Shown piece after piece: positions 29,324 to 37,828 of a stretch of DNA of 64,000 bases (positions are counted from its first letter, which is position 1; each line of letters starts with the position of its first letter). Where the stretch lies: assembly GCF_002086125.1 (NCBI RefSeq), contig NZ_MVHG01000003.1, positions 62,001 through 126,000 on the forward strand, read 5' to 3'. The position numbers and the translations under genes were made by a program. The notes below the pieces were generated by a model that saw nothing but the letters and a program-made list of their open reading frames with translations, was not told the DNA's origin and did not search any database. This DNA is from Mycobacterium arosiense ATCC BAA-1401 = DSM 45069. GTDB taxonomy: Bacteria > Actinomycetota > Actinomycetes > Mycobacteriales > Mycobacteriaceae.

Positions 29324-30328
29324 TCAGCGGGCCCCTTCGGTGACGGCGCGCGCATCCTGCAGGGCGTGCGCGATGAAGCGCGCGACATAGGCCATCGCCT
29401 TGGCGGCTTCGGGCGTCATGCGTGGCAGCGCCTGAAAGACGTGCACCTGATGGGGCCAGATCTGCAGTTCGCATCGGCCGCCGGCAGTCCGGATGTCGGC
29501 GGCGAGCTGGCGTGCGTCCTCTTCCAGCATCTCGGCGCCGCCGGCCTGGATCAGGGTCGGGGGGAGCGCCGGGCCGCCGGCGACGTCGAGCGTCAGTCGT
29601 TGATGGGTGAGGTCGACGCCGCTGTGGTAGAGGCCGACGAGGCGGACCGCGTTCGCCGCCCGAGTGGCGGGATCGGGGCGTATTCGCTCCCGGGCCAGCG
29701 CCAGTTCGAACGTGAGGTCGTACAGGGGAGAGAACAGCACCATGGCGGCGGGGTGCTTGACCCCGGGTTGCAGCAGCAAGTCGACGGACAGGTGACCGCC
29801 CGCCGAATCCCCGCATATCACAATCTGTTTCGGCGGAACCCCGCAGGTCTCGACGAGCCAGTCCCAGCCCGCGCGGACGTCGTCGGCCGCGGTGGGGAAG
29901 CGGTGTTTCGGGGCCAGTCGGTAATCGATGCATAACACCGGCAGGCCGGTCAGGGCCGATAGCCAGGATGTCAAGCGGCGGTGGGTCTTTGGCGAGCACA
30001 CGGCGTAGCCGCTGCCGTGCACGTAGTAGATCGTGCCCTCGCTCGTCGAGGAGCGCTCGGTGTGGCTTGTCGGTGTTCGCGGTCCGTAGACCCATTCACC
30101 CTTCACGCGGCGGCCGTCGGACAGCCTGGTGTCGACGGATTCGACGCGGGCGCCCGCGAGCGAGGGGCCGAACGTGCCCATGATCCTGGCGATGATCTGG
30201 CGCGATAGCCACAGCCCCCACGCCCGCTCGGGCGGGATCACGCCGGTGATCGGCCGCAGGGTGTACGTACTTACTGCTGCCGCGCCGCGAGATCGCAACG
30301 ACCCGCGAGCCGGAACGCCGTCGACCAT
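29324..30328 (-). CDS. mbtJ: Alpha/beta hydrolase, MbtJ/LipK-like
   Basis: 334 aa of the hormone-sensitive-lipase family: oxyanion motif HGSGY, nucleophile GDSAGG, Asp in the LDLAGG-type block (LDVAGGPALPPTLIQAGGAEMLEED) and a late His in QVHVFQ. The segment RPITGVIPPERAWGLW to GTFGPSLAG resembles M. tuberculosis MbtJ (LipK), the putative acetyl hydrolase of the mycobactin locus. Orientation, between mbtA and mbtI, is also as expected. Unlike in M. tuberculosis it heads a five-gene operon. The symbol rests on my recollection of the family, so treat it as probable. Confidence 0.7.
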   Translation of the reverse strand: MVDGVPARGSLRSRGAAAVSTYTLRPITGVIPPERAWGLWLSRQIIARIMGTFGPSLAGARVESVDTRLSDGRRVKGEWVYGPRTPTSHTERSSTSEGTIYYVHGSGYAVCSPKTHRRLTSWLSALTGLPVLCIDYRLAPKHRFPTAADDVRAGWDWLVETCGVPPKQIVICGDSAGGHLSVDLLLQPGVKHPAAMVLFSPLYDLTFELALARERIRPDPATRAANAVRLVGLYHSGVDLTHQRLTLDVAGGPALPPTLIQAGGAEMLEEDARQLAADIRTAGGRCELQIWPHQVHVFQALPRMTPEAAKAMAYVARFIAHALQDARAVTEGAR

Positions 30329-30351
30329 GCAACGAAGTCAACAACAAATGG

Positions 30352-30363
30352 TGACATTAGTCA
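30352..30363. promoter_or_regulatory. Palindrome upstream of the mbtJ-like operon
   Basis: TGACATTAGTCA, with arms TGAC and GTCA, lies 24 bases before the start codon of the mbtJ-like gene. It is a possible repressor or activator site; no factor is known. Confidence 0.3.
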
Positions 30364-30486
30364 ATGGCAGCTTCGAGGGTGGCAGGCGATTGACGGCCAA
30401 ACATGCTGCATGCTGCGCCTGTTATCGAAAGAACCCGCGGTCGCTACGAATCGACCTGGCCGGCTACGCCGTTAACCTCGTTGGCC

Positions 30487-30960
30487 TCAACTCTTCGCCT
30501 GCCGACACTTCCACCCTTCGGGCAAGCGGCCGGTGGCGACAAACCTCGTCAGTTCCGCGCTTGTTGATGCAGGCAAATCGTAGTTGGCATGCAGATAGAT
30601 GGCCGGCTCCTCGTTGAAGCTGTGCGCGCGAAGCTGACCGAGCAGCCGGTCGCACATGGCCTCAAGCGGCGGACCGTCTGCTGGATCATCCAGCAGCTGA
30701 CTCAGATTTTCCATCGTTTCCCATAGCTGGCCATGTTCGCGGGTCATCACAACGATCGGCATCATTATTCCGGCATCCCGGAGGGGCGGGAAAAGAAAGA
30801 CCTCCTCAAGATAGATGTGCTGACGAAGCGCATCCAACATCGCCGTGACGAGCTCGGTCTGCATGCCGCCGGCTTCGAGCTTTGCGATGAATGACTGGAT
30901 CGCAGCACCGATTTCGCGATGTTGCCGCAGCAGGGCCGCCAAGTTCAGGCGGCGGGTCAA
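30487..30960 (-). CDS. Hemerythrin-like (HHE) protein
   Basis: 157 aa. The hemerythrin di-iron ligands are visible: His in LRQHREIG, HIYLEEVFLFPPL, TREHGQLW and LRAHSFNEEPAIYLHANY, matching the HHE cation-binding pattern. The start is TTG 30960, overlapping the stop of the small exported protein (TTGA), which implies translational coupling. Hemerythrin-like proteins in actinobacteria sense or detoxify O2/NO or handle iron. A single Cys pair at the C-terminal end (MCDR, WKCRQ) is not known to be functional. Confidence 0.85.
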   Translation of the reverse strand: MTRRLNLAALLRQHREIGAAIQSFIAKLEAGGMQTELVTAMLDALRQHIYLEEVFLFPPLRDAGIMMPIVVMTREHGQLWETMENLSQLLDDPADGPPLEAMCDRLLGQLRAHSFNEEPAIYLHANYDLPASTSAELTRFVATGRLPEGWKCRQAKS

Positions 30961-31244
30961 GTCGCGGGCCCCCGGCCGGACAGCCCTTGGTGTATGCCCT
31001 CGCTGATTTGTTGCCGCGATAGCGGACCATCGGTCGAAGCGCTCCGGTCGCAGCTACAACTGATGCCGTTGAACGGTTCGGGGTCGTCGCCGCCAGGGCC
31101 GGGATCGGCGCCCGCCGGCGTCGGCGCCGCGGCGCCGAACGCCACGATCAGGACGGCGCACATCACCGCTTTCGTGCGCAAGGACAGGGGTTTTCGGGTC
31201 GACGCGCGGCGCGGCGCGCTCCGGTGTGGCTTGGACATTTCCAT
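30957..31244 (-). CDS. Small exported protein with CxC motif
   Basis: 95 aa from ATG 31244, with an AGGAA ribosome site seven bases upstream. A twin-basic N-terminus (RRASTRKPLSLRTK) and hydrophobic core (VMCAVLIVAFGAAA) end in a likely signal peptidase site PAGA. The mature part is short, acidic and Gly/Pro-rich (DPGPGGDDPEPFNGISCSCD) and ends in SGRGPAT. The CSC pair could form a disulfide or bind metal. No family is recognised. It lies 65 nt downstream of a PPE gene and overlaps the hemerythrin gene. Confidence 0.75.
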   Translation of the reverse strand: MEMSKPHRSAPRRASTRKPLSLRTKAVMCAVLIVAFGAAAPTPAGADPGPGGDDPEPFNGISCSCDRSASTDGPLSRQQISEGIHQGLSGRGPAT

Positions 31245-31309
31245 GGCGATTTCCTTTGCAGTCGACGGGCTTGCCCACCCTTTGACAATGTGATGACCGA
31301 TTCGGTGCC

Positions 31310-32683
31310 TCACCCGGCCACCGGCGAATGCGGAATCAGCGAGACGCGCATGCCGACGCGTTGAACCGCACCCTCCGATTCGCGCCCGACCATGCCGCCC
31401 AGAGGCAGCTTGGACACCGCAGTGCCGGGCGATGCCCCGGGTGCGGCGGCCAACCCGCCCGGCGCGGCACCGCCGTTGAACGCCGGCAGCGGGGCCACCG
31501 ACGAAACCGTCGTCGCCCAACTCGGAGGTACGGACAAAGTGCTCAGCGAACTGGCTTGGCCCACGCTCGCCGAGGCGCCATGACCCAGTCCCGCCAGCGG
31601 CCCGAGGCCTCCCAAACCGCCTGCGGCGCCCGCCTCTCCCATGCCGGCTATCCCCTGGGCGCCCTCGGCCCCCAGGATGGAACCGGCGCCCGCTTCGTCC
31701 AGCGCCAAGCCCTGGTAATCCAAATCCAGGCCATAGAGGTCGATGCCGATTCCACCGCCGTCGGCGATCAGACCGGCGCCGTCGGCGCCGTACCCGGCCG
31801 CCTCGGTGGCCAGGCCGGCCGCAGCTCCGTCCGGGGCAGGTGCCGCGGCGAGCGCCGAGGCCAGCCCCGAGGCCGCGCCCACACCGGTGCTCGCGCTCTT
31901 TGTCGCGCCCTTGCCCGAGGCGCCGGTCAAACCCGCCAGGGAACTGAGCGGCGCGGAGGCTCCCGACGACCCGAGGGTCGCGCCCGTGCCCATCGCCGCC
32001 TGCGACAGACCGGTGCTCGAGGATGAGCCCGGTGTGGAGAGGCCCTGCAGGGTCTGGGGCACCGAGGAAAGCCACTGTGTCGCCGACGTGTGTGCGCTGC
32101 TACCGAAATGCGCCGCGGCGTGGGTGGCGGCGCCGATGTGGCCGGCGAGCCCGGCCGGATTGGCCGTTTGCGGCGGCGGAGCGACCTGCGAAAGCGTCGA
32201 CGCCGCGACCGAATTGGCGGCGTAGGTGTACATCGCGGCGGCGTCTTGGGCCCACATCTCGCTGTACTCGGCCTCGGCCGCCATGATGGCCGGCGTGTTC
32301 TGCCCGAAGATGTTGGTCGCAATCAACGCCAGCAGCCGGGCGCGGTTGGCCGCGATCAGCGGCGGTGGCACGGTCGACGCGTAAGCGGTTTCGAAAGCTG
32401 CCGCGGCAGCCGTGGCCTGCGTCGCCGCCTGCCCACATTGCTCGGCGGTGGCCGTCATCCACGTTATGTAGGGCATCACGGCGGCCGCCATCGCCATCGA
32501 CGCCGGGCCCGACCAGGACTCGCCGGTGAGGCTCGCGATCACTGTGCGGTAGCTGCTGGCGCCGACAGCCAGCTCGGCGGCCAGCGACTCCCATCCCGCG
32601 GCCGCGGCCAGCAAAGTCGCCGACCCGGGTCCCAGATACATCCGACCCGAGTTGATCTCTGGTGGCAATGCGCCGAAATCCAT
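31310..32683 (-). CDS. PPE family protein, PPE-SVP type
   Basis: 457 aa. The N-terminal ~180 residues are the PPE domain ([20 protein letters not shown], the WxG-like ESWSGPAS, and [20 protein letters not shown]). A Gly/Ala/Ser-rich middle region with [20 protein letters not shown] follows, and the C-terminus has SVPPSWA (the SVP motif) and ends [35 protein letters not shown] proteins are secreted by ESX type VII systems, usually with a PE partner. No PE gene is adjacent, so the partner is elsewhere. Confidence 0.93.
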   Translation of the reverse strand: MDFGALPPEINSGRMYLGPGSATLLAAAAGWESLAAELAVGASSYRTVIASLTGESWSGPASMAMAAAVMPYITWMTATAEQCGQAATQATAAAAAFETAYASTVPPPLIAANRARLLALIATNIFGQNTPAIMAAEAEYSEMWAQDAAAMYTYAANSVAASTLSQVAPPPQTANPAGLAGHIGAATHAAAHFGSSAHTSATQWLSSVPQTLQGLSTPGSSSSTGLSQAAMGTGATLGSSGASAPLSSLAGLTGASGKGATKSASTGVGAASGLASALAAAPAPDGAAAGLATEAAGYGADGAGLIADGGGIGIDLYGLDLDYQGLALDEAGAGSILGAEGAQGIAGMGEAGAAGGLGGLGPLAGLGHGASASVGQASSLSTLSVPPSWATTVSSVAPLPAFNGGAAPGGLAAAPGASPGTAVSKLPLGGMVGRESEGAVQRVGMRVSLIPHSPVAG

Positions 32684-33039
32684 GTCTATCCCTAATTTCT
32701 TGGTGCCTGTCTTGGGCTGACCTGGCCGACGTCAAAGCGCCGCCGGACGTCGTTGGCGTTGCGCACAACGGTCAGCAGTTGAGGTGTTCGATGGAAGGTC
32801 GCCGAAGCCGAGACGCGCTTGCGCCAGGGTCAGCGACGACGCCGAGGGTCCGCGCCGTGGCCGCGGGAGCGCCGGAGCGGGCGCACCGATCCCGGGCGGA
32901 TTCAGCTTCGACGAGTGCAGATCGCGTCGCCGAAACCGCCACGAAAGCGCATGAGCCGACCCCAGGGGCGCGGAACCTGGTGGTGGCTACGGTGCAACCT
33001 GCCGCATTGGCGTCGCCCGCGAGAAACTGCCGTGGGTGA
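32684..33039. other. Gap upstream of the PPE gene
   Basis: 356 bp that hold the PPE promoter region. Open frames here (for example 32662-33039) are low-complexity Arg/Ala/Pro shadows without a ribosome site. No gene, repeat or operator is recognised. Confidence 0.5.
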
Positions 33040-33486
33040 TCAGCAGCGGGCGACGCAGAACCGAATCAGTAGATTCTGCTCAACGCAGCTGGACGCCGGC
33101 GCACGAGCGGGCGGATCGGACCGCTGCTCAGACCGAAGAATCGCGACCATCGGGGGTGTCGCGGGCCCGGCGGGGCGGGGCGTGGAAAACGCCAAAGCGG
33201 TTGGCCGATCACGCTTTAGCCCGCCGCCTTTGAACGCCTTGTCGTCGTTCACGGTGGACCCGACGCCAAGCCGGCGGATAGGTACCGCGTCGTTACTCAG
33301 CTGCATGGGGCCAGGAACCGGGCTGGTCAATGCCGCCACCGCCGGTGGCGCCACGACGTGCGTTGTCGTCGCGGTGCGCAAAGCCCCCCAACTGAGGACA
33401 ACTGCGAGAAGCGCCAGCGCAGCAAAGATGGCGGAGGCAGCTTGCCGTCGTGACCACCGTGCAGGCGTTGTAACTCCGAAACTCAC
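33040..33486 (-). CDS. Hypothetical single-pass membrane protein
   Basis: 148 aa from GTG 33486. The N-terminus has a positively charged segment (RWSRRQ) then one transmembrane stretch (AIFAALALLAVVLSWGAL) followed by a Pro/Thr-rich exterior with no clear domain. Two Cys lie at the C-terminus (SSCVEQ, FCVARC). The upstream membrane gene ends 61 nt earlier on the same strand. Support comes only from the well-placed membrane segment, so the gene is uncertain. Confidence 0.4.
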   Translation of the reverse strand: MSFGVTTPARWSRRQAASAIFAALALLAVVLSWGALRTATTTHVVAPPAVAALTSPVPGPMQLSNDAVPIRRLGVGSTVNDDKAFKGGGLKRDRPTALAFSTPRPAGPATPPMVAILRSEQRSDPPARAPASSCVEQNLLIRFCVARC

Positions 33487-33547
33487 AGTGCCACTTACGC
33501 TACCAGCCGCGATGCGGCGGCTGCCACCGAGCCACACCGCGGCCGGG

Positions 33548-34801
33548 TCAGAACATCCGGGGCCCGCCGAAGCCCGGGACGGCACCCACCGGGATCAACG
33601 CGAACGCGATAAACAGCACAACGCACAGTCGCAACGTCTTTGGTGTCATCGCCTGCCCGATTTCCGGTCGACGGGCCGCGAAGAGGATGAACACGGTCGC
33701 GACATCGAACCCGACGATCGTCAACCAGCGAGTCCAGTCGTAACCGGTGAGGAATACCGGAATGACCAACCCCAGGCCGGCGATCACCCAGTTCATCCGG
33801 CCTTGTAGCGCCTGGGCGAACGCGCGCAGCGGCACGCCGGAAACTTTGCTGAGTCCGCACAGCGTCATCGCCAGCGCGGCGGCGCCGAATAGCAAAGAGA
33901 TGGTGAGGCCCAGTGTTCCGATGTGGTTGACGGCGCGGACGGCGTCCCCGATCCGGTGGTCGTAGTTCGGCAGCACGTTGCGGCACACCCAGTCGTGATA
34001 GTCGGTCTGCGGACTCTGTCCGTCGATCACAAAGCGCAGCAGCGTTTGCGGCGACGTGACCGTGGCGAAGGGGTTGGGCATCAGCCGATGCGGTACGGAC
34101 GCACACAGCTGCGAGGCGATGTCGTGCCGACCGAGCCCCGCCACGACGGCCACGGCGATGACTCCCGGTGTCACGGCCACGAGCGCGCCACGTCGCTGGG
34201 CGGTTCCCAGCGCGCCGCCGAGAACGATGATCGCCAGCACGGCTCCCAAGGCGAACTGCAGCCCAATCGCCTCGTGCATCAGGGTCAACACCGCGATCGC
34301 CGCACCGTAGGTTGCGCAACAGCCCGACGCGATGGCCCGGGAACGCGTGACCGCCAGCGCCGAACTGAACAGCGCCAGCGCCGCCCCTCCGAATAGATCC
34401 GGCCGGCCCGAGAACGCGGCGAACGGTATGCCGAAGGGGAGCAACGGAATCGCCATCGCCGTCATAAGCCGGCGCTCAGAGCGGCGGCCGCAGAACAGCA
34501 CCACGCCGGCGACCGCAGCCAGTCCGCACAGGTAGGTCGCCGTTGACAGCCACCGCAGGCCGAGCGAGGCCGCGAAATAGTGTCCGGGGACCGAGTGCAC
34601 CAATTCACCGGCGAGGCCACGGCGGACGAAGCCGTGGCTGTAATCGGCGGTGTAGTAGGACATCCAGTACACGTCGAGCGGAACGACGTCGATGGCCAAC
34701 CACAGCACGACCGCCGACCAGGCCGCGATCGCGGCCCCGATGCCCAGGTAGCGGAGGTGATGCCGCGCACGGGGAGTCGCCTCGACGCCCAAAGCCACCA
34801 T
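33548..34801 (-). CDS. Polytopic membrane protein of unknown function
   Basis: 417 aa from ATG 34801, which overlaps the stop of the upstream acyltransferase (ATGA). About ten transmembrane helices with a large loop (residues about 230-285, containing PHRLMPNPFATVTSPQTLL and YHDWVCRNVLPNYDHR). The segment YWMSYYTADYSHGFVRRGLAG near the first loop recalls polymerase- or GT-C-like membrane proteins in general shape, but I recognise no family. Its position last in a PapA/ABC permease operon suggests a role in making or exporting a cell-wall lipid. Confidence 0.75.
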   Translation of the reverse strand: MVALGVEATPRARHHLRYLGIGAAIAAWSAVVLWLAIDVVPLDVYWMSYYTADYSHGFVRRGLAGELVHSVPGHYFAASLGLRWLSTATYLCGLAAVAGVVLFCGRRSERRLMTAMAIPLLPFGIPFAAFSGRPDLFGGAALALFSSALAVTRSRAIASGCCATYGAAIAVLTLMHEAIGLQFALGAVLAIIVLGGALGTAQRRGALVAVTPGVIAVAVVAGLGRHDIASQLCASVPHRLMPNPFATVTSPQTLLRFVIDGQSPQTDYHDWVCRNVLPNYDHRIGDAVRAVNHIGTLGLTISLLFGAAALAMTLCGLSKVSGVPLRAFAQALQGRMNWVIAGLGLVIPVFLTGYDWTRWLTIVGFDVATVFILFAARRPEIGQAMTPKTLRLCVVLFIAFALIPVGAVPGFGGPRMF

Positions 34802-36144
34802 CAGCCGCGGCCCCCGTCCACGGTGGTGGCGGACAGGTGCAGATCGGCCAGCGCGCCGCGGGCGAGCTCGCGCGCGGCTGTGATGTTCTCGGACCCGCTT
34901 CGGTACGCGACGACGGTGAGAAACCGGCTGCCGTTGACCGTCCCTGTGGCACAGAACAATTGGCCGTGTGCCTGTTCGATACGAGCCCGGGTGATGCCCT
35001 GCTCGGCTAGTCGCATGGAAAGCTCGGATGCATCCGCGCCGTCGATGCGGCTGATGGCGGCATCGAGGACGCCGAGATTGGAACATCCCACCGGCAGTTG
35101 GCCAGACGACATGGCGATGCCTTCGGCCCGCCGGACCAGCCATCGCGGCGTGAACGGGATGAGTGGCAACCCGGCGACCATTTCGTTGGGCTGTTCTTCC
35201 AGGGACGTCAGCGCGCTCTTGACGTCGGCGCGCACAGCGGTCAGGTCGTCGGCCACCGACGTGCCGTCGACCGTCACAGTGATCGAGGTCAGCGCGTTGG
35301 CGCGGTCGTCGTCGGCGGCGCGGTCGCTGACCGGAAGCACCGCAGTCACGGAGTTTCCGTCGGGCAGCACTCTGCCCATCCGGTGCGCCAGCCGAGCGGC
35401 GAAGGCGACGAAGAGCGCGTTGCTGCTGCCATTGAGGCTGCGCGCTCGGGCTTCCCAAGCAGCAGCGTCGGTTTGGATTGTCACCGACGGCGACGCGTTC
35501 GCGTCGTCGCCGGTCGAGGTGAGCACCTCCAGGTTCCGCGTGCGCGGCGAGGGTTGCCGTTCGGAGGTCACTCTGAGCAATATCAGCAGCGTCGCAATCA
35601 GCGCCCGGATCGCCGCCGGCAGGGTGATCACGGCATCGGCGAGATCCTCGCCCACCGCACGCCATCGGTTACGTGAGTTCGGCTGTGCGTAAACAAGATT
35701 GCGTTGTTCTCCCTTGACCGCTTCGGTGACGGCCGTTGCCATGCCCAGCCCGTCGACGACGCAGTGTGAACCCACCAGGGTGACCGCTGCGCCGCCGTCG
35801 TCCAGCGGCAACACGGCGAGGTGAAACGTCGGGCCGTGCTCGGGGTCCACCGGCAGCTGGGCGCGCCTTTCCAGCCACGCGCCGATCTGGTGTCGCGGTT
35901 GCCGCGGTTCCCACGCGATGTCGGGCGAGCGGCCGTCGACCACCCAGCGATGACGCCCGAAGGGCAGCGGCGAGCGCTCGATTCGGCGGCCGAGCAGACC
36001 GGCACCGAGATTGTCTTTGAAGGCTTGCAATTCGTCGATGTTCACGTCACGGTCGTAAACCCACGTGCATTGCACCGTGCTGCCTTGGCCGGTGGCGCGC
36101 AGCCGGAGGAAGGCGGCCTGGTCCAACAGCGCCAGCCTGGTCAC
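34801..36144 (-). CDS. Condensation-type acyltransferase (PapA/wax-ester-synthase superfamily)
   Basis: 447 aa from GTG 36144 (VTRLALLDQAAFLRLRATGQG), which shares a base with the stop of the permease gene. The catalytic HxxxDG motif is SHCVVDGLGMA, so the key His is kept and the first His is Ser. A condensation-domain fold is visible to the C-terminus (SNLGVLDAAISRIDG). It probably transfers an acyl chain to a lipid or sugar hydroxyl. It is the second acyltransferase of this operon and is shorter and divergent from the first. Confidence 0.75.
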   Translation of the reverse strand: MTRLALLDQAAFLRLRATGQGSTVQCTWVYDRDVNIDELQAFKDNLGAGLLGRRIERSPLPFGRHRWVVDGRSPDIAWEPRQPRHQIGAWLERRAQLPVDPEHGPTFHLAVLPLDDGGAAVTLVGSHCVVDGLGMATAVTEAVKGEQRNLVYAQPNSRNRWRAVGEDLADAVITLPAAIRALIATLLILLRVTSERQPSPRTRNLEVLTSTGDDANASPSVTIQTDAAAWEARARSLNGSSNALFVAFAARLAHRMGRVLPDGNSVTAVLPVSDRAADDDRANALTSITVTVDGTSVADDLTAVRADVKSALTSLEEQPNEMVAGLPLIPFTPRWLVRRAEGIAMSSGQLPVGCSNLGVLDAAISRIDGADASELSMRLAEQGITRARIEQAHGQLFCATGTVNGSRFLTVVAYRSGSENITAARELARGALADLHLSATTVDGGRG

Positions 36145-36728
36145 TAGCACCCCGCCTCGGCCGCGGCCCGATACCCGCGCACCGCCGCCGGCGCGAACGC
36201 GGCGACCAGGACGCCGCCCCACAGGCCCGCCTGCCACAGCGGCGACAGCCCGGGCCCGCCCTCCGCGAGCGCGCGCATCGCCTCGATCGTCGGCGATATC
36301 GGCGAGAAACGCACCAGCGGTTGCAGCCATCCCGGAAACACCTCGGCCGGCGCGACGCCGGTATTGAGGAACAACAGCACGACGCACCCCGCACCCAGCC
36401 AGGTCACCATCGCCTTGCCGTCCGCGCGGGCCGCGATCGCGATGACCAATGTCGCCATGCCCGCCGAAATCGCCACGGGCACCAGCACGAAGGCCAGCAT
36501 CGCCACCCAGCCATAGCTGAATCGCAGACCCAAAGCGATTCCGAAGACGGTGAGCACGACGGCCGACGTGATGGTTCGGGCGGCTTCGGCGACCAGTCGG
36601 CCCGCCACGGTGCTGGCCCGATGAATCGGCTGTACCCACAATCTGGTCAGCACACCGGACTCCCGTTCGGACGGCAAAGCCAAACCGGCGCCGAGGGTTC
36701 CGAACACGGCGCCGACCACCGCGCACAT
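36144..36728 (-). CDS. ABC-2 permease, second module C-terminal part (frame broken)
   Basis: 194 aa beginning MCAVVGAVFGTLGAGLAL, about five transmembrane segments, ending GYRAAAEAGC. It carries GVAPAEVFPGWLQPLVRFSPISPTIEAMRAL, the same block as the first permease module. The missing N-terminal helix (VQALLFPTFLLIIYKLLVGKS) is in another frame of the upstream ORF, so this is the out-of-frame end of one gene rather than a complete protein. The frame breaks in a run of five G (36729-36733, + strand). Confidence 0.7.
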   Translation of the reverse strand: MCAVVGAVFGTLGAGLALPSERESGVLTRLWVQPIHRASTVAGRLVAEAARTITSAVVLTVFGIALGLRFSYGWVAMLAFVLVPVAISAGMATLVIAIAARADGKAMVTWLGAGCVVLLFLNTGVAPAEVFPGWLQPLVRFSPISPTIEAMRALAEGGPGLSPLWQAGLWGGVLVAAFAPAAVRGYRAAAEAGC

Positions 36729-37792
36729 GGGGGCACCAGCCCGTAGAGGCTGTCGTGTCCGGTGATGGCCAGGACGGATTTGCCGACCAGCAGCTTGTAG
36801 ATGATGAGCAGAAAGGTGGGAAACAACAGCGCCTGCACCGCGACGATCGGATCACGCCGCCAGCGGCGCAGTAGCCGTCCCGCCTCCGATGCGCTTTGAC
36901 TGACGAAAGCCGTCAGCGGTGCCCGATGCGAAAGCCGTTGACCTGAATCGGTTTTGATTGCCATCCGCGTCTGTTCGACGGACGAATCACCCGCCGGCAA
37001 GGCGTCCCGACGCGGCCTGCGCACGATCCGAGCGCCGCCCGAACTCCCCGCGCTGACGCGTCCTTGCATGCGCACCGCGAGTCCGCCGAACAGTGCCAGC
37101 AATCCAAGACACCACGCCAGCGACACCGCCAGCTCGCTGCCCGGGATGTGACCAGTGGAAAGACCGCGCAGCGTCTCGGTGACCTGTGACACCGGTTGGT
37201 AGCGAATGAACGGTCCCAGCCATGTCGGAAACGAATCCGCCGGAGCGATGCCCGTGGACAACAACACCAGGACCAGCTGGGGAAGGAGCAGCAATTGGCT
37301 TGACGACTCGACGGTGCCGACGCGGGAGCCCAAAGCGTCAGCGCCGAGACACACCGCCATCGCGAACGCCACGACGATGATCACGAACAGAACCGCGGCG
37401 TCCGGGCCCGCCTGTATCCGGAAACCGAACGACCACCCGATCGCAAGAGAAGCGACCAGCGCGATGACCGCGCGTATCAGGCAGTAGAGCAACCGTGCGC
37501 CCAGTGGCACCCCCGCCGGGATCGGCAGGGTGCGGAGCCGGGACCCGAAGCCGGACAACCGGTCTCGCGCTGCGCGGTCGGCTGTGGTCATGGCCCCAAA
37601 CAGCATCGCCTGCACGATGACCACGGGGAGGACGTATTGCGGATAGGTCATCGGGCCGGTGTGGATGATGCCGCCCAGCACCAGGGTGAACCCCAAAAAG
37701 CAGCCAACCGGAGCCAGCGCCGCGAAGAGTAGGTCGGCATCGCGCCGGGAGCCCGACATCGTGCGCAACGTGAGTGCCACGAGGGCACTCAT
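36647..37792 (-). CDS. Fused ABC-2 permease (first module plus start of second)
   Basis: 381 aa. Residues 1-255 form a complete ABC-2 type permease with about six helices and the block GIAPADSFPTWLGPFIRYQPVSQVTETLRGL. A hydrophilic linker follows (RPRRDALPAGDSSVEQTR), then the N-terminal part of a second permease (RRWRRDPIVAVQALLFPTFLLIIYKLLV) runs to LYGLVP; the last ~30 residues are frameshifted. Restoring one base gives a two-permease fusion of about 575 aa. No ATP-binding subunit is found in the window. Confidence 0.75.
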   Translation of the reverse strand: MSALVALTLRTMSGSRRDADLLFAALAPVGCFLGFTLVLGGIIHTGPMTYPQYVLPVVIVQAMLFGAMTTADRAARDRLSGFGSRLRTLPIPAGVPLGARLLYCLIRAVIALVASLAIGWSFGFRIQAGPDAAVLFVIIVVAFAMAVCLGADALGSRVGTVESSSQLLLLPQLVLVLLSTGIAPADSFPTWLGPFIRYQPVSQVTETLRGLSTGHIPGSELAVSLAWCLGLLALFGGLAVRMQGRVSAGSSGGARIVRRPRRDALPAGDSSVEQTRMAIKTDSGQRLSHRAPLTAFVSQSASEAGRLLRRWRRDPIVAVQALLFPTFLLIIYKLLVGKSVLAITGHDSLYGLVPPCARWSAPCSEPSAPVWLCRPNGSPVC

Positions 37793-37828
37793 ACCGAGAC
37801 CTCCCGCGGCGACAGGACGTGGCGGGCG

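Noticed and set aside
30460-30486. GTTAACCTC near the hemerythrin end as an IdeR half-site
   Set aside because: Only one arm resembles the iron box; too few matches over 19 bases.
36144-36728. Treating the 194-aa permease piece as a complete, separately started gene
   Set aside because: It lacks the first helix of an ABC-2 permease, which is found in the other frame just upstream, so a frameshift is the simpler reading.
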